Assembly (NCBI GenBank): GCA_036429605.1
Contig: JAVFKD010000015.1
Coordinates: 1,263,421 to 1,327,420, forward strand
Length of the DNA: 64,000 bases
Direction of reading: 5' to 3'
Origin: Cladobotryum mycophilum
Taxonomy: Eukaryota > Ascomycota > Sordariomycetes > Hypocreales > Hypocreaceae
Shown: in pieces, positions 60,485 through 64,000 of the stretch
Layout: the number at the start of each line of letters is the position of its first letter
Numbering within the stretch: the first letter of the stretch is position 1
The notes under the pieces: generated by a model
Told to the model about the DNA's origin: nothing
Seen by the model: the letters and a program-made list of their open reading frames with translations, nothing else
The model's database searches: none
Program-made: the position numbers and the translations under genes

Positions 60485-62113
60485 TTACATCTCAAACTCC
60501 CATTTCACGTCCTCATACCCGTCTCTCCTCCTCAACGAAACCTCCACATCTCTCGGGGGCTGGATCACCGAAAGGAACATGTACCCCTTGGCATTCCCAA
60601 AAGGAGGCGCCACGTACCTCCCTGTACCAGGCTCGCTCTCCATCTCGAAACCTGCAATGAACAGCGCCACCAGCGCTTGAATTCCAGTCTGCGCAAAGTG
60701 CCTTCCGGGACACATGTGCACGCCGCCGCCAAATGGCCGGTATGAACCGCTGTGCAGCTTGCCCTTGGCATCTCTAAAGGGAGACGCTGGATCGACGCCT
60801 CCGCCCTTCATACTGCGAGCTCGCTCGAGGGAGGGGATGAAACGGCTCGGGTTGAATGAGTCTACGTCCTCACCCCAGACGTCTAGTCGGCCGTGCAGAA
60901 CGGTTGTAGCTAGCTGGACCATGCTGCCTTTCTTGAGGAGATGAGTCTGTTCGGTGGCGTTGTTGGTCACCATGGTGTCCTCGCGGACGTAACGGTAGTT
61001 GTTCAATGGAGAGACGATGCGAAGCGTCTCCAAAAAGGTGCTTGTAAAGAGCGGGCATTGGGCTTTGAGCTTGGCCATGTTGATGATGCGCTTGTTTCCT
61101 TCTCCCGGTACAATGCACTCATCGATTTCTGCGCGAATGTCGGCGAGAAGTTGCGCGTCTTGGAAGATCCAGCTAACCAGCCAAAAAGAGGCCGGGGCGG
61201 TGTTGGTCAGCAATCCGGGGACGAAGCGACATTCTTCGAGGCCATATTGATCAATCGTTAGTCCGTGGGCCAAACACTCTGATGCTCGAACTTGAATCAG
61301 AGCAGAAGCCTTTTTGTAGTCGCCTTGCCGAGCGTAATCAATCCACCCGTCCAAGACTCGCCGCCGGGCCTGATATGCCTTTCTGGCCAAGATGGAGGGG
61401 TATGGCACCATCATGAGTGCTGCGGCACTGGAGTCGAACAACCAAAAGTCGTCAAAGAACGACGCATATTTGGCGAATGGGTTTTCTGGCCCGTAGACCG
61501 CCATCATCGTTGCTCCCGTCAAGCGACGCCGGGTGAAGTCCCAGAGCATGAGCTTCTCTGTTTTTCCATCTCCAGCGATTCCATTCACGACAAGCTCCAA
61601 GGATGTCAGAATATTGTGATTCAACTCATCCAAGTCCTTTCCAGGCGCCAGAGACTTGAACATGACTTCGTTGACCGCATGAATGATGTTGCTCGATGTG
61701 TGCCCTTTCTCGCCGTAGAGATTATCCAGGACAATCTCCATGGATCGATCGTCCATGCAGAACAGCTTCTGCATAGCTTGCGAAGTTAGAGTGTAGAGAT
61801 CAACCGTGGAATCATGTTTCTGCACGGCTGTCGACCAATCCGCCGACCCAACAATGTACATTCGTCCACGCAGAAATGGCAGCGCATAGAGACCTTGTTT
61901 GTACTCCTCATCAAGCTTGTTGAAATAGTTTGCTCCATTTCTGAAGATTCCAATCAAATGTCCAATTACAGGTATCTTGGATTGGATATACGGCGGCTCG
62001 CGAGAATCTCTTGGTGTTTTCAAGACGTGATGCAGTACGACCAGAATCGCCACTCCCACGACCAGCCATGCCACAGGGCCGGAATCCAACGTCCTCTTCC
62101 GGAAAGCGTCCAT
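60485..62113 (-). CDS. Cytochrome P450 monooxygenase
   Basis: A 542-residue intronless P450, close to the usual length. One membrane anchor is predicted near residues 13-28 (VAWLVVGVAILVVLHHVL). The ExxR motif is ETLR, the heme-binding loop is FGGGVHMCPGRHFA with the Cys ligand, and the I-helix region reads LLTNTAPASFWLVSW, without the usual AGxDTT but like the CYP7/CYP8-related fungal P450s. The PERF-type motif reads FNPSRF. It lies within the NRPS cluster and probably oxidises the peptide or its acyl starter. Its substrate cannot be predicted. Confidence 0.92.
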   Translation of the reverse strand: MDAFRKRTLDSGPVAWLVVGVAILVVLHHVLKTPRDSREPPYIQSKIPVIGHLIGIFRNGANYFNKLDEEYKQGLYALPFLRGRMYIVGSADWSTAVQKHDSTVDLYTLTSQAMQKLFCMDDRSMEIVLDNLYGEKGHTSSNIIHAVNEVMFKSLAPGKDLDELNHNILTSLELVVNGIAGDGKTEKLMLWDFTRRRLTGATMMAVYGPENPFAKYASFFDDFWLFDSSAAALMMVPYPSILARKAYQARRRVLDGWIDYARQGDYKKASALIQVRASECLAHGLTIDQYGLEECRFVPGLLTNTAPASFWLVSWIFQDAQLLADIRAEIDECIVPGEGNKRIINMAKLKAQCPLFTSTFLETLRIVSPLNNYRYVREDTMVTNNATEQTHLLKKGSMVQLATTVLHGRLDVWGEDVDSFNPSRFIPSLERARSMKGGGVDPASPFRDAKGKLHSGSYRPFGGGVHMCPGRHFAQTGIQALVALFIAGFEMESEPGTGRYVAPPFGNAKGYMFLSVIQPPRDVEVSLRRRDGYEDVKWEFEM

Positions 62114-62883
62114 GTTTGAGATGGAGTAGAAGGGTCTTCACCAACTTCCAGTTCAAATCATGCCTCAAACCTTCTCCCAACCCTTCTAGACTGCCCGGTG
62201 AAAGATGGCGAATGAATGGCGTAGTGGATAAATTGGAGGCCGGTCGTACAACATCAATAATTGGAGTTCAGCTATAGCAATTAGGTCACATTACTAAGTC
62301 AGATTTTAGCACACCCATGCGTTAGCTGACCGTATGGAATCCTTCCATGCATGCAATCTAAGGTCGGAGTGTCTAGGTTCGCGAAGGGTCATACCGTTAA
62401 GTGCGACGTCTAGTTTTTTTCACTGCAACGACCCCCTGTGGCTTAGAAGTAGACATGGAAGAATATAGAATATAGGATAAATATGCATGGATGTGTTAGA
62501 AAGCTTATATATCATTAGTCAAAATACCATGATATAATGATCCATCTCAATAGAAGATAGGTACCCAAGTCCATATCAACATGGGGTGTCTACTAATATG
62601 ATACTGGTTGGTGAGCAATGAATGCCTGACGGGAGTTACCCTGCAACAGATTGGTAGAAAGCAATGTCGATGTTTCAAAACCGCCAAGGTACTTGCTTGT
62701 ACTTAGCCTATCCATTGCGTCTTTAAAGGATTTGTAGTTTACAGGTGAAGCATAGCGGCTTACAGGGAAGTCATTGCGTGACGCTTATGCTGGACACTTT
62801 TTATTTGTCTACACCCCCAGGATATGCAACACACACACACACACACACAAACACACAATCCCCCCTTTCTTAACACTGCAAAG
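62114..62883. promoter_or_regulatory. Divergent promoter, P450 and acyltransferase
   Basis: The 770-bp spacer separates two divergent start codons. It is AT-rich near 62450-62540 and has a CA microsatellite (62829-62849) close to the acyltransferase start. No gene is seen. Confidence 0.45.
62829..62849 (+). repeat. CA microsatellite
   Basis: About ten AC dinucleotides, some 35 bases upstream of the acyltransferase start codon. Confidence 0.9.
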
Positions 62884-64000
62884 ATGGATGCCATTCGATC
62901 AGCGAGTACGTAATGCTTGTTGCAATTACCGTGTTTCTCTCTCACAGAAGCCGATGCTAACCTAGATCTTGTTCGTAGGTCTCAATGAGCAGCGATTCAT
63001 CATCAGTGAAGCGCTAGGTCTCTCTCACTGTGTCATTACGGCTGCAAAGTATACCAGCATGTTGTCTGCTGAGAGTCAACTGGAGAGCTTGATCTCAAAG
63101 GCAGTGAAACACTGTATTGATGTGCATCCGGTTCTCAGTACCAACATTGAAGATGCCAATGGCGATCATCCGCGGCTCACTCAGGTCGACGACATCGACC
63201 TTGACCATCATCTGACACACGTCAAAAGTCAAGATACAGGGCTAAAAGAAGAACAGCAGATCAAAAACTTCCTTGAATCAGCACACGGTCTTCGCCTCCC
63301 GACTGCCGGCGAACGGCCTCAGTGGCGAGTCTACGTCAGTGAAAGCCTGGCAACAGACTCCCGTGCTGCCTGCTTCTATCTGGCCTTTGTGTTCTCTCAC
63401 GTTTTCACCGACGGCATGTCCGGAATCGCTTTTCACAGCAGTTTCTTGCGATCCATGAACGGCGTGCAGACTACGCTGGAATGGGAGCATAGGGACCAAC
63501 AGCCCGGAAGGATGCCGCTGCCACCCATCGAGACGGCCGGCAACTTGACGATTTCTTGGTCTTACCTCGTCACAATTTTGGTGCAAGAATTTCTTCCCAC
63601 TTGGTTGGCTTCGGCTCTCGGGGTTCAGGTGGACAACCTGAACGAGTTTTGGACCGGTCCCAAGACCCCCTTGGACTGAAACCGGACGTGGAAACCTCAC
63701 CCACCGCGATCGAGGTCGCTCTAGTCCCGAACTCGACAGTCAAGGGGGTCTTACAGGCCTGTCGAAAACATAACGCTCGATTGACCAGCCTGTTGAATTA
63801 CCTCACCGCCCGTGCTCTCTGCAAGAGTCTAAGTGCACGCGGACAGTCCTACCAGAAGATTAAGGTGGGATCCGCCATCGACCTTCGAAGAGCCCTTGGA
63901 AAAGGCCAAGGTTGCATGGCGAATTGGGTCTCTGTCCTGATGGAGACATTCACCATCAGCGAGCATGACGGAAGGATCACGGACCACGACTGGGACGTGA
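62884..64000 (+). CDS. Acyltransferase of the AATase/condensation-like superfamily, 5' part
   Basis: The start (MDAIRSA) to the window edge. Exon 1 is 62884-62905 and exon 2 starts at 62979. LNEQRFIISEALGLSHCV and the active-site motif HVFTDGMSG (HxxxDG) are typical of alcohol-acetyltransferase-like proteins that use acyl-CoA. The segment LVPNSTVKGVLQACRKHN and GSAIDLRRALG after the break match the second half of the fold. The exon 2 frame stops at 63679, but the same protein continues in another frame; a missing C in the five-C run at 63666-63670 joins them. The 3' end lies beyond the window. In the cluster it may acylate a hydroxyl or amino group on the peptide. Confidence 0.82.
63666..63670 (+). 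other. Apparent -1 frameshift at a C5 run in the acyltransferase
   Basis: The frame changes at or close to this run; one extra C restores continuous family-like sequence to the window end. Confidence 0.65.

Overview
This is nuclear DNA of a filamentous ascomycete (Pezizomycotina, most likely Sordariomycetes/Hypocreales; order inferred, not proven). The signs are spliceosomal introns of about 50-140 bp with GT...AG ends and CTAAC/CTAAT branch sites, long pyrimidine-rich leaders, and fungal forms of the Pub1, Yak1, Ncs2, Oac1-like, GlnRS and SDHB genes. Exon coordinates were derived by hand from splice signals and protein continuity; no RNA evidence was available.

Layout. Positions 1-37,000 hold mostly conserved genes: a 3' fragment of a type-B carboxylesterase with a frameshift, a mitochondrial carrier, the tRNA thiolation subunit Ncs2/Ctu2, a tandem-PH protein, glutaminyl-tRNA synthetase (with an apparent 8-nt microexon), succinate dehydrogenase iron-sulfur subunit, a secreted GH5 hydrolase, a Med2-like Mediator subunit, the Pub1-type three-RRM protein, the DYRK kinase Yak1, an RRM-fold protein, a mitochondrial PPR protein with an Arg/Glu-rich tail, and an uncharacterised basic protein. 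Gaps are often 1-3 kb and hold leaders, trailers and simple repeats. No tRNA, rRNA, CRISPR or transposon was recognised.

Positions 37,168-64,000 form a secondary-metabolite gene cluster. A 17.5-kb non-ribosomal peptide synthetase (minus strand) reads T0-E-C-A-T-C-A*-T-E-C-A-T-C-A-T-CT. A stand-alone acyl/aryl-AMP ligase is divergently transcribed from the shared 1-kb promoter. An M20-family N-carbamoyl-amino-acid hydrolase-like enzyme, a cytochrome P450 and a BAHD/AATase-like acyltransferase (running off the right edge) follow. The working model is that the ligase charges the N-terminal T0 carrier, three intact A domains add residues, the fungal-type terminal C domain releases the product, and the P450 and acyltransferase decorate it. 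One A domain and both epimerase-like domains have lost key residues, so the product cannot be read from the domain count.

Quality note. Four genes (carboxylesterase, Yak1, NRPS, acyltransferase) are each broken by an apparent single missing base at or next to a G or C run of five or six. The shared signature points to systematic homopolymer under-calling rather than four pseudogenes.
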